Positions 49,084-59,310 of a stretch of 64,000 bases of DNA are shown here, piece after piece. Both the position numbers and the translations under genes were made by a program. The stretch spans positions 122,827 to 186,826 of the forward strand of contig MJCC01000002.1 in assembly GCA_001766655.1 (NCBI GenBank), read 5' to 3'. The notes beneath the pieces were generated by a model. The model ran no database searches, had not been told where the DNA came from, and saw only the letters and a program-made list of their open reading frames with translations. The DNA comes from Phytomonas francai (taxonomy: Eukaryota; Euglenozoa; Kinetoplastea; Trypanosomatida; Trypanosomatidae). Position 1 is the first letter of the stretch, and every line of letters begins with the position of its first letter.

Positions 49084-50307
49084 TCACCTCGCGTAGCAGC
49101 GGAGTAGATCACAGCGTGTTTCCCATATGACGCGTTGCGTCGAACGAGTGTTCTTCCTTTCCAACTGAGCCCACTGTTGGCGGTACATTTGCGAGAGGCG
49201 TACCGGGTCAGTGCGACGGCACGGAGGCAAGGAGCTCAAAAGGTAGGGCGAAGATAAGCTAGCTGTGCTTTTCTGTGGCAAAGGGCTTCCCCAAACACGT
49301 GCGCGCATTAAGACGGAGTGAACCCGAGGGGTCGCTGCTGGTGTGGTCTGTATGTTTTCCGACCCCGTGAACGGCGTCCTCCTGCATCGCTTGGACGCGC
49401 CTACAGGCTCTCGGTTGATAGAGCGTCCGGGGATAAAGCCGCCCGTCGCACTCGCCAATCGGGCGGAGGGGAGGCTCTTTTTGCCACAACCACAACCGCC
49501 TCTGAACTCATTGGGGTGCAGCGCACATGTTGGGATGAAGCCGCTGGCTGGTCGCCGCCACTGCTTCCCCCCCGAGCTCGCCGGCTCTCGGGGCCTCCAC
49601 GCCCGATGGGGCGCCCACCGATCCGACCCCTCCGACCCGCTCTCCACCCCATCGCTCGGGTCGTCGTAGTACCGCACAGGAACGGGCCCGGGGGTCGCCT
49701 CCGCGGAGGAGGAAGGGGTGGAGAAGCCCACCACCGGATGCGCCTCCTCCACCTCCAGGTCGGCTTGGGGGGCCCTCAGGACAGGCTCAGCGCGGACCTC
49801 CGCAGGAGGGGAGGGGCCGAAGGAGCCCCCCTCCACCCCGGGAAGCGCGCCCACGCCCTTCGGCGCCCCGAACGCGTCGCGCCGGAGCGATTCTCGCAGG
49901 TCCTTCAGCACGACGAGGTGCTCCCCGGAGAAGGTGGGAGACTCCTCGAGGGGGGAGGGCCGATTGTCGTGAAGAGGGGTCTCGCTTGCGGCCCCCGGCG
50001 GGGCGGGTTCACGCGCGAGGCGGGGCGACTCGGGCCCAGTGAGCTGCCGCCGGAGGGCCTCCGCGCTATCCTGAGGCCCCAACGGCCCCAGCCCCGACTC
50101 CGCCGCGAGCGAGATCGAGGTAGCAATACTCATGGGGGTGGTGCTATCACGATGTTTCCTGCCAGGGGGGGCCTCGCCGAGTATACTCTCCACACTGGGG
50201 GTGGAGTAACCCATGCGATAGAGGGTGTCTCGCACCACGTTGCTATCCACATCATGCGCCATATGAAGAAGATATTCAGTGTATATATCCTCCAGTGAAC
50301 CTAGCAT
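49084..50307 (-). CDS. HYLS1-like basal body/centriole protein
   Basis: A 407-residue protein. The N-terminus has a short helix pair (VVRDTLYRMGYSTPSVESIL) that resembles the N-terminal helix of HYLS1. The C-terminal 45 residues read as a HYLS1 box: RRTDPVRLSQMYRQQWAQLE followed by TQRVIWETRCDLL, compared with the DPV..Y..Y...W and LRW.IRE pattern of the family. The middle is Pro/Gly/Ser-rich, disordered and encoded by very GC-rich DNA (about 49.6-50.1 kb), with a small Cys-rich patch (RGGCGCGKK). HYLS1 binds centriolar SAS-4/CPAP and is needed for making cilia. A basal-body role here is inferred from the C-terminal box only. If the likeness fails, it is an orphan disordered protein. Confidence 0.6.
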   Translation of the reverse strand: MLGSLEDIYTEYLLHMAHDVDSNVVRDTLYRMGYSTPSVESILGEAPPGRKHRDSTTPMSIATSISLAAESGLGPLGPQDSAEALRRQLTGPESPRLAREPAPPGAASETPLHDNRPSPLEESPTFSGEHLVVLKDLRESLRRDAFGAPKGVGALPGVEGGSFGPSPPAEVRAEPVLRAPQADLEVEEAHPVVGFSTPSSSAEATPGPVPVRYYDDPSDGVESGSEGSDRWAPHRAWRPREPASSGGKQWRRPASGFIPTCALHPNEFRGGCGCGKKSLPSARLASATGGFIPGRSINREPVGASKRCRRTPFTGSENIQTTPAATPRVHSVLMRARVWGSPLPQKSTASLSSPYLLSSLPPCRRTDPVRLSQMYRQQWAQLERKNTRSTQRVIWETRCDLLRCYAR

Positions 50308-50986
50308 CGCGATCCAAAGAAGGTATAAGCTAAAGTAAATGAGATATATTTATCTTTTCGTATATATATTTGTGATGGTAAATTATTGAAGTATATACAA
50401 AATCTACCAAATTAAACACGGATTACACTAAAGGAGAAAGTGTTGATGCTAAAAGCATATAAGTAGTGATCTTTTTTAGGAAAAAATCTATGTTAAATGC
50501 GATGGTCTAGCTAGTTAGTAGATAAACGCCGCCTAAAATAGCGAAAAAAGAGATCATGCGTGCAGCAGAAAATGAGTGAAAAAAAGAGGTTGGTACATTA
50601 TCAGAGATGGACACGAGGTCGAAAATGCTAGCACAAATACTGCTGAAAAGTAAAATCAGCCACAGTTGGGGAAATATGACCTTAAAAGTAATAGCATATG
50701 CATATATATGACATAAAAAATTCATGTAAAGATTAAGCGCTCAGATTATACCTAGCAAGAGTAAAGGGAGGGGGGGGGGGGAAAGAATGGAGCTTCGTAA
50801 ACCACCCCCACCCCTCTCCTTCTGTCATCTCTTTCAACTGCGGAATGATACTTTTCATGCATATACTAACATTAATGAAGATTATGCTTGCACGCTGTTT
50901 TAAATTCACAGGCACCGATCCTCTGTTAGCTACACTGCGCTATAATTTTATTCTAACCACGCCGCCTCTCTTTAAACGGTGCACCC
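50308..50986. other. intergenic spacer with G-run
   Basis: A 679-base spacer. A G-run at 50769-50780 (C-run in the transcript strand) begins a pyrimidine tract whose first downstream AG is at 50749-50748, a candidate acceptor for the HYLS1-like gene. Short TA and CATA stretches lie near 50695-50710. Confidence 0.5.
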
Positions 50987-52483
50987 TCAGTCACAATCAT
51001 CAGCGTCCTCCCACTCATCCTCGCTGTCATCGTCGCCCCTCTGAGTTTTGTAAGGTGTCTTTGTGGCTTGTTTCACAGCCAATTGCTTCCGAGCCTCACG
51101 TCGTTGCTCATTTTCGGCGTCAAATTGGAGTGTCTCTCGTTCAACTAGCAGCTCTGTCACCCCCATAGCCTCAGCTAAGTTATGCAAGAAGTGGATTATG
51201 TTGGCCTCAAATTCAGCCTTCTCGCTATTGCTCCATGAGTTCGTTGGTTCATCTTCGCCTTCTACAGGAAAATTCTTGTCATATGAATCATAATCGAAGT
51301 CATCATCCATGTCATCATCCATATCTGACACTATTTTCCCGTTTATATCCGTAATTATATCATTAAAGTCTTGAACATTCGCGGCTACCACGTGCACGTC
51401 GTCATCGATGCAGTTCTGAGAGGATGGACGAAGACGGATTTCACGATTACGGCGTACTTCTTCTCTAGTAAAAAATTTTAGCGCCGCATCGTCCTGCTGG
51501 AGATACTCCATAAAAACTTCCTCCTCGTCGTCATCAGTGCCCCAATTTTCCTCAAGTTCTTCCTCATGGTTATCTCTCGCTTGTAGCATACGGTCTAATG
51601 TACTAAGCTGCTTGGAGGAAGTGATGGCGCCTCGAGCGGGGCCTTGCCGACTATCGTGTGCACCCAAGCCAAGGTCTGGCAGCGCTTCTGAAAGACGGGG
51701 TAATGCGTCGTCGGACAAAGAAGTAATTGTTTGAAGAGTCTTCCTTCTTTCTTCGTATCGCTTTGCTTCGCGCCGAACGCGCAACTTTTCACGCTCATTG
51801 GAAATATCCAGGTACTCTACTATCTTTGCGAGAACCATGCCCATGTCGTTAATTGTTGCCTGACCATCTTTCTCGTCAACAGATCCAACACCGCTCTGTT
51901 GGATGCTTTGATAGTCCCAAAAAGCCTCCATCAACTCGTCGCGTGATTTTAGCTCCAACTCCGTCGCGGTGCAGTAATTCAGAGAAACGTCAGTTTCGTC
52001 TGAAGGGGTCTCATCGCCGCTACTTTCCTCGTATTCAACGTCCTCTACACGGTGAAGCAAAGCACGCGCGAGATTCAACTCCTTCTCGCGCGCCATGATA
52101 TCACTCGTCCTTAACCCTCGATCCGAAAGGACGCCTGCCGCGCGGGCCCCTTTACCGTCCGCGGCGTTGGACGGCAGCGCCTGGCTGCCTTGTCCTTTGG
52201 GGGCGTCAGGCTTCGATGAGAACAGTCGCGGCGGACCTACGAGGGCGAAAAGGTTCTCATCTTCTCCTTCTCGGAGGGTTTCATGAATCCCGCAGTCAGG
52301 AACCCCTTTGTTGCTATGTTTTCCACCAGAGTGGGAATAGTGAAGTCCTTTCCAGGCGAGCACAGCAGCGCCTAACGTGGCGGAGGCTGCGAGAGCGCAC
52401 ACAAGCGCCCGTGGAAGATGTGGAGTGCCTCCGCTAAAGCACACCCGCTCTGGGGCCGCCTTTGAGGTTTGCAGAACATGCAT
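50987..52483 (-). CDS. acidic single-span membrane protein of unknown function
   Basis: A 498-residue protein. A hydrophobic segment near residues 25-46 (LVCALAASATLGAAVLAWKG) could be a signal anchor. The rest is polar and strongly acidic, with Asp/Glu runs (WGTDDDEEEVFMEYL, SDMDDDMDDDFDYDSYD, EDEWEDADDCD) and a Lys/Arg-rich helical segment around residues 235-255 (REKLRVRREAKRYEERRK). Two helical stretches, one near residues 180-195 (SRDELMEAFWDYQSIQQSG) and one near 450, may be folded. The family was not recognised. A strong pyrimidine tract and AG upstream support the start. Confidence 0.6.
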   Translation of the reverse strand: MHVLQTSKAAPERVCFSGGTPHLPRALVCALAASATLGAAVLAWKGLHYSHSGGKHSNKGVPDCGIHETLREGEDENLFALVGPPRLFSSKPDAPKGQGSQALPSNAADGKGARAAGVLSDRGLRTSDIMAREKELNLARALLHRVEDVEYEESSGDETPSDETDVSLNYCTATELELKSRDELMEAFWDYQSIQQSGVGSVDEKDGQATINDMGMVLAKIVEYLDISNEREKLRVRREAKRYEERRKTLQTITSLSDDALPRLSEALPDLGLGAHDSRQGPARGAITSSKQLSTLDRMLQARDNHEEELEENWGTDDDEEEVFMEYLQQDDAALKFFTREEVRRNREIRLRPSSQNCIDDDVHVVAANVQDFNDIITDINGKIVSDMDDDMDDDFDYDSYDKNFPVEGEDEPTNSWSNSEKAEFEANIIHFLHNLAEAMGVTELLVERETLQFDAENEQRREARKQLAVKQATKTPYKTQRGDDDSEDEWEDADDCD

Positions 52484-53481
52484 TTTCCTTTCCGCACCTC
52501 GCTTTTTGTTGTCTTTGATGACCGCTGCACATGCATTGTTTGTGACAGGATTCGGAAAGTAAAAGAAGGATAATGAGGGAGCGGAAAAGTAAAAGTGAAA
52601 GAAACGAACAGGAATTGGTGTCAGGGTGATTTTTAAGAATCAGCATTTGCTGTTGACTGAAATTTTAGATATACTTAAGCATATTGAGATGTGTAAATCT
52701 AATTGAAGGGAACACGTCCAAAATGGACCTTCCTGTCAGTATATTTAATCACACCGAAACACACAGATTAGCTCTGCTTTGACCGTGAGATTTTTTGCAT
52801 GTGGAAATTGCACGGTATATCTGGTTATGCGTGGTTCATTTTTACGTTTGATTATGCCCTTCTTAGTGCTAACGTGTCGTATACGGCGATAGAAAGGTAT
52901 AGCACCAGTCGTTTTGACAATAATGTAGTGATTACAACACTTTTATGGGTTGGGAATCTCTGAAATGGAATTCTTTCATTGAGTAAAAATACAAGGGGTG
53001 GGTAGGTGGGTGAATGATGTGGGAGATGGCCACAATTTCTACAATTTCCCATATCTGAGCCGCCCACACTTTACCAAATGAACAGTAAAGTTCATCAGGA
53101 TGAAGCAAAGTCTTTCCGTGATGGGAATATTGTCTTGAAACATGAAAGGTCATAAAAAACAACATTAGAGAAGTGGATGTAATTACCCAAAAAGATCGAA
53201 AAGGGTATACGATTAAGAGGGCTGAAATACCATACTGTATAACACTTCCAAAACAGGATGAGTGAACAGAGCGGGAAGGGAGATCAAACGAATATTACCT
53301 AGGCGTCCATACATCCGTTAGCAATGATTACACATTACCATTAATATTTTCTCAATTATTCCTTACGATTAATTAAATTTAAATGCAAGCATCTTCAGAA
53401 GCCGAATCCAAAATTTGATGAGCAAATAAAACGAACAACCCTCAATATCATCACTATCCAACAACAAAAAAGTATTCTGGT
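52484..53481. other. intergenic spacer, 1 kb
   Basis: It holds the acceptor at 52525 and the presumed 3' UTR of the tail-anchored Cys/His protein. Small ORFs near 52850-53170 look non-coding. No RNA gene was recognised. Confidence 0.55.
52525..52620 (-). promoter_or_regulatory. predicted spliced-leader acceptor of the acidic membrane protein gene
   Basis: On the minus strand a long pyrimidine-rich region (about 52615-52556) is followed by the first AG at 52526-52525, about 42 nt before ATG 52483. Confidence 0.55.
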
Positions 53482-54834
53482 TCAAACAAAGGGTTTTTTG
53501 ATCGCATAAAAGAGCAACAAAAGCAGCATAATCAACAAAGCAAAAAACAAGGTTGAGAGCTGATTCCTCTCTTTCTGGATCTCATCATTTTCGTCAAGCT
53601 GTGCCTGTTTTTCGTTAAGCCTGTTCACAAGATCAACCCTCGTCGCTTGATGCAGGTTATCTGCTCCGGGAGCTACGACCGCTGGTGCACTAGCGTCATC
53701 CTTATTTCTCGGATGCCGACTAGAAACGAACTCTGGAAGCGGTATGGCATGGCCGGCGCCGCGCCCACGGCCACGGCCGCGGCCTCGACGTCCTCTCGCC
53801 TGCCCGCGACTAGCGCCTTTCTTACCGGCCATCACTGGCGAAACGCTGTACTCAAGGGCCTTTGCGGCGATCGTCGCCTTCGCGGGGTGCCTTGGGGTGA
53901 GCTTTGGAATGAGGGCGAGGGGACGCGAGGGCGGGTTCGGCCTCTCCGTGTACGCGCTCCCTCGTTGATAGTGAAGGAAAAGACAGGTAGTAATCACGTG
54001 GGATCGACCTTTCCGGCACCATGTCCCACACTGCGTCTCCCACGGTCGCTGCTTAAGCTTGTTAAACGCCAAGTTTTGATGAAGTTCGTTCTCGTAGTAG
54101 GCTGTACGTAAGCCCGGTACACCGATAAACACGATGCCCGGCGCGAGATGGAGCTTTTCGCAGGCTTCCATATCGCAGGAGGCCCCTGCGCCCTCGTGCA
54201 CCTCGTGACAGAATTTCATCCCGAGCGCTCGGGATGGGTTCTCTAAAAGCGCCCTCTTCCCGGCATTATTAAGAAGCATGTGAAGCCGTACGTAGCGATC
54301 CCCCACAAGAAGGGCGCGGTTGGTGAGGTGCAGCGAGCGACAGCTGAGAATGTTGTGCGAACGTGCCACGTCGCAGAGGGTGAAAGTCGCCTTGGGACTC
54401 CCGCGTAGCCGACCCTGAGCTTGGATGTAGCCTCGATTGCGCACAAAGGACGAAGCAGGGTAGGTTTTGTTCCCAATCACAAGCACGCTGCAATCGTCCC
54501 CTGGATTTGCCGAGGAGGATGCTATTTCCAAACCCTCTGACGCGGAGGAGTCATAGCCATCCTCCTCTGCATCATCGTCGTCTTGTTGAGAGCTCCTTTC
54601 TTCCTCCTCGACTTCCGTTGCGTCGCTGGCATCCCTACTACTGCTATCGTCACTCCAAACACTACTTTCGCTAAGTTCGTCGTCTGAGAGTTCTTCTTCG
54701 CTTACTTCAGGTGGTTTTGATGCCACACCTGGGGTCTTTTCTTCACTATCGGTCTTTTTATCTCCAGCAGCGCCAATCTCAGAATCCTCCACACTGATGA
54801 CGTCCGCCGCAGCGGGCTGTATAGTATCCAACAT
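53482..54834 (-). CDS. tail-anchored protein with repeated CCCH-like modules and RG-rich segment
   Basis: A 450-residue protein with an unusual layout. Residues 1-115 are acidic and Ser-rich. Three Cys/His modules follow: LCDVARSHNILSCRSLH (about 152-168), FCHEVHEGAGASCDMEACEK then LH (about 206-228), and WCRKGRSHVITTCLFLH (about 268-284). Each has C-X10-C and ends C-X3-H; the middle one is a full C-X10-C-X4-C-X3-H. A basic Arg/Gly run (GRRGRGRGRGRGAG, about 340-365) follows, then a short coiled coil and a C-terminal hydrophobic anchor (FFALLIMLLLLLFYAIKK). CCCH fingers and RG repeats both bind RNA, so an RNA-binding protein held on the ER or mitochondrial outer surface is inferred. The exact family was not recognised. 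Confidence 0.65.
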   Translation of the reverse strand: MLDTIQPAAADVISVEDSEIGAAGDKKTDSEEKTPGVASKPPEVSEEELSDDELSESSVWSDDSSSRDASDATEVEEEERSSQQDDDDAEEDGYDSSASEGLEIASSSANPGDDCSVLVIGNKTYPASSFVRNRGYIQAQGRLRGSPKATFTLCDVARSHNILSCRSLHLTNRALLVGDRYVRLHMLLNNAGKRALLENPSRALGMKFCHEVHEGAGASCDMEACEKLHLAPGIVFIGVPGLRTAYYENELHQNLAFNKLKQRPWETQCGTWCRKGRSHVITTCLFLHYQRGSAYTERPNPPSRPLALIPKLTPRHPAKATIAAKALEYSVSPVMAGKKGASRGQARGRRGRGRGRGRGAGHAIPLPEFVSSRHPRNKDDASAPAVVAPGADNLHQATRVDLVNRLNEKQAQLDENDEIQKERNQLSTLFFALLIMLLLLLFYAIKKPFV

Positions 54835-55277
54835 GCACTTGTCTTACTGCACGATATCAATATTCTGTCCTCAAGGGTCTAGTCCTGCGAAGAACCTTTT
54901 TTAGTTTAACCTTTGTAAGCTGCACTTCAAGTCTATGGAAGGTTGCTGTAGCGTGACCTTTTTAAAATAGAGATGATTATTAAGGATGCACAAGGAAAAA
55001 TTATCCTTCTTTCGGGTAAAAAGTTTGCCATATACTTGGTTAAATTAACATAAAACGTCGAGAGAATGGCTTTTTAAATGACTAATAGTAAAAAGCATAA
55101 AGCGAGGAAAACTAGGAGCTTAAATTATTCCGTCTGTTATGTGTGGTGGTTAGGATTTCATTTCTAAAATCTAAAATCTAGGCAACTACTTTTTCGAATA
55201 GTAATCAACTATATAGTTTTTCCCCTGCTTCTTCCGTTAGTTTCCTTTTCACCAACAGTGGCATTATCACCTCTTAT
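54835..55277. other. AT-rich intergenic spacer
   Basis: A 443-base AT-rich spacer; no feature was recognised. Confidence 0.55.
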
Positions 55278-56438
55278 TTAAGCTACAAAGCCATTATAAA
55301 AAAGTCCAGCGATAACATGGGCAACACCTATCACATACAAAATTGGAACCTCATCCATATTCAGAAGTAACGCAAGAGAAACAAAAGAAGCAAATAGAGT
55401 TATTCCCCATGTAGTGGGATCCGTGGGGAAGAGATATAGAACGCCGTTTATCAGACGTGCAAACACAGGCTTCAACAGCATAACAACGAAGTACGCCAGT
55501 GTCAAGAAAAGGGAGGCTAGGTACAAGTGCAGATATGAAATCGGGTCACGTAAACATGCTGGAGGCTTACCAACAGGTGCGTGCTCTTGTATATCTCGCA
55601 TCATGGTGTTCACCACTTCTTTTACCATATCGATCCAGAGGGAAATCACCCCCTGGGGATCGGAGATGGTGGAGCCCCAGAGGTAGGTGCCCACATGCGT
55701 TTTTTGACCTTTGGCGTCAAAAAGATAGGATTTCAGTAGCAGTACGAATTGCCAGTGAAGCGCTCCGAAGATACCAACCAGAAGAGGGATGATGATCAAA
55801 GGGAGAGGGATATGCCATAGCCGAGTCCAGAAAGTTCGACGCCATCGTGCGACCAAGTAGCCCGCCGTAAGGAAGCCCTGGAGCGGTGCTGCCCGTATGA
55901 AGACGTACTTGAGGATCTCCATCCATGCTCCATCGTGTGTGAGAGGCAGATGCCACGACAACGCAGGCTCGGTGATCAAAAAGGGAGGGTGGTGGCACCA
56001 CGGGCCAGGAAATAAAACCACCCCACAGTTCACCACGGTCAGGATCCCGTAGGAAATAACGCTGTCAAACGCGCTCGGCAGTTCAAAAAATCCAACAAAA
56101 GGTGCAATGATCGCACATGGAAGCAGGTAAAAGGCCATGAAGAGTGCCAGATACTGCAATGTGGGAACAAAGGCTGCTTGGTCTTCCAGTTTCTTCAAAG
56201 ACGCCGCATCCAGTGGATTCAGAAAGTAATCGGGACCGAAAAAGTATAGGTTGTGGCACACTGCGGCTATTAAACCCAAAAGGACGATAAACCAAGTCAC
56301 ATACAAGTGTCCGCTATATTCGACATGTCGCACGTACGCCTTAAATTTATTACTATTGACAAGATCCTCAACACATTTCTCCGTATACTGTTGAGCGCTA
56401 GCTCCATGGAAATCCTGCGGGGGAATGCGCTCAGACAT
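55278..56438 (-). CDS. polytopic membrane protein of unknown function
   Basis: A 386-residue protein from ATG 56438 (MSERIPPQDF); a 16-codon longer frame would need a GTG start. About nine hydrophobic segments are visible, for example YVTWFIVLLGLIAAVCHNLY, YLALFMAFYLLPCAIIAPFV, SVISYGILTVVNCGVVLFPG and LASLFLTLAYFVVMLLKPVF. A loop between the fourth and fifth segments has WCHHPPFLITEPALSWHLPL. No transporter or enzyme signature was recognised. An AG four bases before the ATG (GTGCAG) may be the splice acceptor, with only a weak pyrimidine tract. Confidence 0.65.
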   Translation of the reverse strand: MSERIPPQDFHGASAQQYTEKCVEDLVNSNKFKAYVRHVEYSGHLYVTWFIVLLGLIAAVCHNLYFFGPDYFLNPLDAASLKKLEDQAAFVPTLQYLALFMAFYLLPCAIIAPFVGFFELPSAFDSVISYGILTVVNCGVVLFPGPWCHHPPFLITEPALSWHLPLTHDGAWMEILKYVFIRAAPLQGFLTAGYLVARWRRTFWTRLWHIPLPLIIIPLLVGIFGALHWQFVLLLKSYLFDAKGQKTHVGTYLWGSTISDPQGVISLWIDMVKEVVNTMMRDIQEHAPVGKPPACLRDPISYLHLYLASLFLTLAYFVVMLLKPVFARLINGVLYLFPTDPTTWGITLFASFVSLALLLNMDEVPILYVIGVAHVIAGLFYNGFVA

Positions 56439-57423
56439 AACTCTGCACCCTTTAAACAACGTTTGTAAAGAATAATTCTTAGTCACTCAAAAATAAACGC
56501 TTTTTAGAAAAACGGAAGCCTTACTTTGCTTTATTTGACCAACAATAGTGTCGAATCGATAATGAAAGACTAAAAAGAGGAAACATTACCATTTCTGGTT
56601 ACCAAAAGAGTAGTATAATTAGCTTGGCCCGACGAGCGGCCACTGAGTTTGCCAGATCTTTGCCTATCCAAATCTTCTATTTTAGCATCGTAACACTAGC
56701 CCTTATGAGATAAATAAGCGTCTATTTAAGCATGAAATTTTTATGAATCGTAGCATGCTCGATATTTTTTGCAATAAAGAAGGGAACCGAAAAAATTTTC
56801 TAACGTTAGGTAGAATTATATCGAACCACAAAGTGTTATTTTCTGTGAGGATCGGATTTAGCACAAAAAATTCTGGGTTTCACTTTTCGGCAAGTGCTAT
56901 ACGTATAATTGGTACTCTGGAAGATTAATAATTAGGAAAAAGATTAAAAATATGTCAATCTCACACGACCTGTTGTTTAGTAGTTATGCTCTAAATAATA
57001 CACTATCTAAAGGCTATTTAAGAGGGTTATTCGCTTTCCTCACGCCTCCTCTTTCAGATTTTTGTTATTTAAAAGGGCCCAAATCTGTAGTGAGAAAATA
57101 TATTTGTTGCTACTTTTTCGATTACGAGATGTATTTCGTAAATCCCTTATAATCTAAGGAAAAGAAACAAAAGCCTGACACATGGCACTTACCAACCAAC
57201 ATTCTATGAAAATGAATACATCAGTCATCAAAAGGCTGAGATGTAAATCTTTGAAAATACAAAACGCTGTAGAAAACCATTTTTATTCATTAGTAGAGGA
57301 ATACTCTGCACAAGGACTTTTCCCTTTGTGTATACCCTTTTTTTTTGCATGCGTACACGCAGCCACACCACGCCTCCGTGTCCAGGAAAAAGAGGGAGGA
57401 AACGACTGTCTGGCGTGCTTTAT
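56439..57423. other. intergenic spacer, about 1 kb
   Basis: It is AT-rich. Three short plus-strand ORFs (56743-57427) lack coding character and are on the untranscribed strand. No RNA gene was recognised. Confidence 0.55.
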
Positions 57424-58347
57424 TTAATCGCTATCACCGTCCGAGGCGGAGCTGGAGTCAGAGGAGCTAGCGGAATCATCCATCGCCGCCGCTGCCTTTG
57501 AAGCATTGGAAGACTTTGTCTTTACTCCTTGTTCTTGGCATTCGCGTTGGTATCGCTCCTTATCCTGCGCCGCCTTCAGTTCGTACGGCTTTTTCGCTTC
57601 GTCACTCAACGTCTTCCACTCCGCCCCGGCCTGCTTCATTTGCTCGGTCATGCTCAAATCGGGGTGCTTGCTGCGAAAGTCGTTTGCGAAATACATATAC
57701 GAAGATAGGGCGCGCTTGGGGCCTTTAGTCTCACCTTTTGAACCCTTTCCATCTTTTTTGCCGCGCTTGTACACCCGGCCCCCATCGGCGAGGTAAGCCT
57801 TCAGTTCCTTGTCAAAGCGCACCTTATCGGCCTCTGCAAGCATCTTGTAGCTCTCCTTTTCCTTTTCAGAGATGGCAGCCCAGCGGCGACCCATTTCCTT
57901 GAGAATTTCTGTAACCGCCATACCGGGATTATCGGCCTTAATTTTGTCCCTTTGCTCATTGGTGAAAATGATATACGCAGATAGGGCTGCTTTGGGGTAG
58001 TCATCCGGTTTTTTATCCTTTTTGGATTCACCACCTTTGCTTTTCTTAGATTCCCTTCCGCTCTCCTTCTGCGAGCTAGCACGCTTCTTCCCCTTTCCAC
58101 CGACGGGCCCTTCCGCTTTTGCCATCCTTACCTTCGCCAACTCTTTTAGTCCTTCAGGTGAACTCAAGTATTTCTGGACTGCCGCCTCCACTGCGGCGTC
58201 GTGGGGGGAAAAGTCGATATTATACTTCGCTGCAAGACGCTTGCGTAGGACTGACAATGTGAGGACGTTAACACCCACATCACGGATAATGTTAAACACG
58301 GATTCTTCACAATCAGACGGCAGAGGTCCTTGGGGTAGCTCTGGCAT
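57424..58347 (-). CDS. TDP1-type HMG-box chromatin protein
   Basis: A 307-residue protein from ATG 58347. The frame is open to 58479, but the extra part translates a TA/CATA repeat (YTHTYTYIYIQI) and was rejected. Residues about 12-65 look like a DEK C-terminal-type domain (FNIIRDVGVNVLTLSVLRKR, SPHDAAVEAAVQKYL). A Lys/Ser-rich linker follows, then two HMG boxes: PKAALSAYIIFTNEQRDKIK (about 119-186) and PKRALSSYMYFANDFRSKHP (about 210-270). The C-terminus is Ser/Asp-rich. This is the layout of trypanosomatid TDP1, a high-mobility-group protein that in T. brucei keeps RNA polymerase I-transcribed chromatin open. DNA bending and nuclear location follow from the HMG boxes. Confidence 0.92.
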   Translation of the reverse strand: MPELPQGPLPSDCEESVFNIIRDVGVNVLTLSVLRKRLAAKYNIDFSPHDAAVEAAVQKYLSSPEGLKELAKVRMAKAEGPVGGKGKKRASSQKESGRESKKSKGGESKKDKKPDDYPKAALSAYIIFTNEQRDKIKADNPGMAVTEILKEMGRRWAAISEKEKESYKMLAEADKVRFDKELKAYLADGGRVYKRGKKDGKGSKGETKGPKRALSSYMYFANDFRSKHPDLSMTEQMKQAGAEWKTLSDEAKKPYELKAAQDKERYQRECQEQGVKTKSSNASKAAAAMDDSASSSDSSSASDGDSD

Positions 58348-58660
58348 CTTTGGAATATTATGGATGAATTTCTTTTTAAAGATAGACACGTGCCCCTTTA
58401 TCTGAATATATATGTATGTATATGTATGTGTATATACTTCCCTTTTAAGCGGCGCCCCAACTGCATCGTTTAGAATCAAAAGATATTAATAGATAGAGAT
58501 TTGAATGCAAAAAAGACATTTGTTCGCACCCACATTAATGACAAATTCTACAAATACCTCAGCTTGATGCTTTCAGTGTTAGACCTGACGCAAGAAGGTG
58601 TAATAACTAATAAGATTATTGTGAGAGATCTGCCCCGTTTAATGAACAACAGACTCCGCT
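58348..58660. other. intergenic spacer
   Basis: A 313-base spacer with a short TATG/TATA repeat at about 58408-58436. No gene was recognised. Confidence 0.6.
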
Positions 58661-59017
58661 CTATCGAGACGACCTTCCGGTATTAGTTAAGTGCTGTAAG
58701 ACACGTTTTTCTTTCAGAGCATTTCGCTTCCTCCGTTCTGCTGGATCCACTGAGAATGATTGTTTATGAGAATAAAAGACCTGAATCTTCCGATTGTAAA
58801 ACAAACGATCATGCAATGAGCGGCGTGCTGTAGTTGCCGTAGCTACGTCTGTAAATACCACAAACGCTTGGCCGTACAGTTGCCTAGTTTTCTTGTACAG
58901 CACCTCTTGCACAGGGCCGTACTGGGTGCAGTGAAGGTACAGCAATCGCTGCACCTCGTTTGCGGACACCTTATCAGGAAGGCCTCGAATGTAAAGCGTT
59001 TGCTTAGGCTCCTCCAT
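58661..59017 (-). CDS. U1A/U2B''-like single-RRM snRNP protein
   Basis: A 118-residue protein, almost all one RRM. RNP2 is [20 protein letters not shown] and RNP1 is [20 protein letters not shown], preceded by [12 protein letters not shown]. The [13 protein letters not shown] segment matches the KT.K.RGQAFVIF element that is specific to U1A/U2B'' proteins among RRMs. There is no second RRM, which fits the trypanosomatid U2B'' (about 120 residues) better than U1A. It would bind a U2 (or U1) snRNA loop in the spliceosome used for trans-splicing. The basic C-terminus ([12 protein letters not shown]) is usual. Confidence 0.8.
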   Translation of the reverse strand: MEEPKQTLYIRGLPDKVSANEVQRLLYLHCTQYGPVQEVLYKKTRQLYGQAFVVFTDVATATTARRSLHDRLFYNRKIQVFYSHKQSFSVDPAERRKRNALKEKRVLQHLTNTGRSSR

Positions 59018-59310
59018 CTTCTAAATTCAGTACCTATTTGTGATGTATTGTGGGTGAACCTGTTCGATATAAGAAAAGATACATAAACAATGATATAATA
59101 TGGTTAGGGGAGGACACATACTCACCAAAAGGAAAGGTATCACCTTCACATACATTTTCTAAAGCTTTCATCGGTTTCATCGATAGTTTCTAGATCCTAC
59201 GATACCACTAATTCTTCAGATTCAAAATCATGGGCTATATTTTCCTCTATTTATTTCCAATATTTTAAAATTACGGATACTAAACTTCAGAGATTAAAGC
59301 TCAAAAAATT

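Noticed and set aside
49318..50298. 326-residue plus-strand ORF opposite the HYLS1-like gene
   Set aside because: Same GC-patch artefact, with Arg/Gly/Pro-heavy low-complexity translation.
56743..57427. Three short plus-strand ORFs in one spacer
   Set aside because: AT-rich, on the untranscribed strand, with no recognisable motifs.
58348..58479. N-terminal extension of the HMG protein
   Set aside because: It translates a TA/CATA repeat (YTHTYTYIYI); the inner ATG gives the normal TDP1 start.
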